Part shown: positions 63,187-63,329 of the stretch, piece after piece
Layout of the letters: each line of letters starts with the position of its first letter
Numbering within the stretch: position 1 is the first letter of the stretch
From: an uncultured Caulobacterales bacterium
GTDB taxonomy: Bacteria > Pseudomonadota > Alphaproteobacteria > Caulobacterales > Caulobacteraceae
Length of the DNA: 63,329 nucleotides
Assembly (NCBI GenBank): GCA_903858685.1
Contig: CAIOJR010000261.1
Span: 1-63,329, forward strand
Reading direction: 5' to 3'
Notes under the pieces: model-generated
Told to the model about the DNA's origin: nothing
Database searches by the model: none
The model's input: the letters and a program-made list of their open reading frames with translations, nothing else
Position numbers and translations under genes: made by a program

Positions 63187-63329
63187 CTAACGCGGCGGCG
63201 CCGGCGGCGCCGGCGGCGAAAGCCTTGGCGACGAGGTGGCGAAATGGGGCAGGCCGAACGGGCCGTGGCACTCATGTCCCCTCAAGGCGCCGGGGAGGCG
63301 TGTGCCGCCATCGGCGCAGGCCTCGTCGA
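63187..63329 (-). CDS. Partial CDS, C-terminus of an unknown protein
   Basis: The reverse strand is open from the window edge to TAG at 63187-63189. The last 47 residues read DEACADGGTRLPGALRGHEC, then HGPFGLPHFATSSPRL and a tail of three PPA/PPR units. Two or three Cys and a Pro-rich end are visible, but the family cannot be told. The tail is encoded by a GCCGGCGGC tandem repeat. The gene runs beyond the window; it lies about 60 bases upstream of the hypothetical gene on the same strand. Confidence 0.5.
   Translation of the reverse strand, partial: DEACADGGTRLPGALRGHECHGPFGLPHFATSSPRLSPPAPPAPPR

Noticed and set aside
63190-63218. GCCGGCGGC tandem repeat considered as a satellite or CRISPR-like array
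   Set aside because: Units are 9 bases without spacers and encode PPA in the partial gene's frame, so it is a coding low-complexity tail.
1-63329. tRNA, rRNA, CRISPR array, transposase, integrase
   Set aside because: I read all intergenic regions on both strands and saw no cloverleaf arms, repeat-spacer arrays or transposase/integrase motifs. A tRNAscan, Infernal and ISfinder run would settle this; any strong hit would overturn it.

Overview
The window looks like chromosomal DNA of a high-GC alphaproteobacterium, most likely of the Caulobacterales or a close relative. This is an inference from gene content, not from a database match. The supporting signs are a MucR-type regulator, an hdaA-ppk1-ppx block, separate lptF/lptG/lptD-surA-pdxA-rsmA genes, a DUF6491-type secreted protein and an alphaproteobacterial dihydroorotase that reads Gln-x-His in its metal motif. 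Coding density is high, and many neighbours overlap by ATGA, TGATG or TTGA. I see no rRNA, tRNA, CRISPR array, insertion sequence or complete prophage.

Left part (1-9.4 kb): a lipid or acyl-CoA catabolic neighbourhood. It holds a TetR-family regulator cut by the window edge, three acyl-CoA dehydrogenases, a DPP IV-like secreted peptidase, an epoxide-hydrolase-like alpha/beta hydrolase and a short-chain dehydrogenase. A fragment of a DUF559 endonuclease-like gene lies between two of the dehydrogenases. From 9.5 to 17.3 kb come a CorC/HlyC-type CBS membrane protein, small or secreted proteins of unknown role, a CrtC/AttH-like protein, an OPT transporter, a TraB/GumN-like protein and a tRNA-dihydrouridine synthase.

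Middle part (17.4-35.3 kb): a two-gene molybdenum hydroxylase operon (2Fe-2S subunit plus Tat-exported Moco subunit) with a structured leader and an operator-like palindrome in front and a terminator behind. Next come MgtC/SapB, a NAD(P)H:quinone-oxidoreductase-like flavoprotein and MucR in a clearly AT-richer patch (about 20.8-22.1 kb). Then follow a PilZ protein, a YncE/phosphoesterase fusion, a dihydroorotase overlapping a GT9 glycosyltransferase, a YgfZ-like protein, a second S9 peptidase, and an overlapping tag-rnhB-CLC unit.

Right part (35.3-63.3 kb): mostly core genes. The lptF-lptG-lptD-surA-pdxA-rsmA-baiN-like string serves outer-membrane biogenesis, vitamin B6 and ribosome maturation. 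It is followed by pepA-holC, an ABC-F ATPase, ndk, a TipAS-type MerR regulator, purM-purN, rnd, a GH25 lysozyme/3TM-holin pair, hdaA-ppk1-ppx and aspS.

I did not find a convincing large undescribed system. The points most worth a second look are the lysozyme/holin pair outside any phage, the repeat at 35251-35354 whose two ends supply the stop codons of both flanking genes, the structured leader of the molybdenum hydroxylase operon, the DUF559 remnant, the AT-rich mucR patch and the divergent selectivity filter of the CLC protein.
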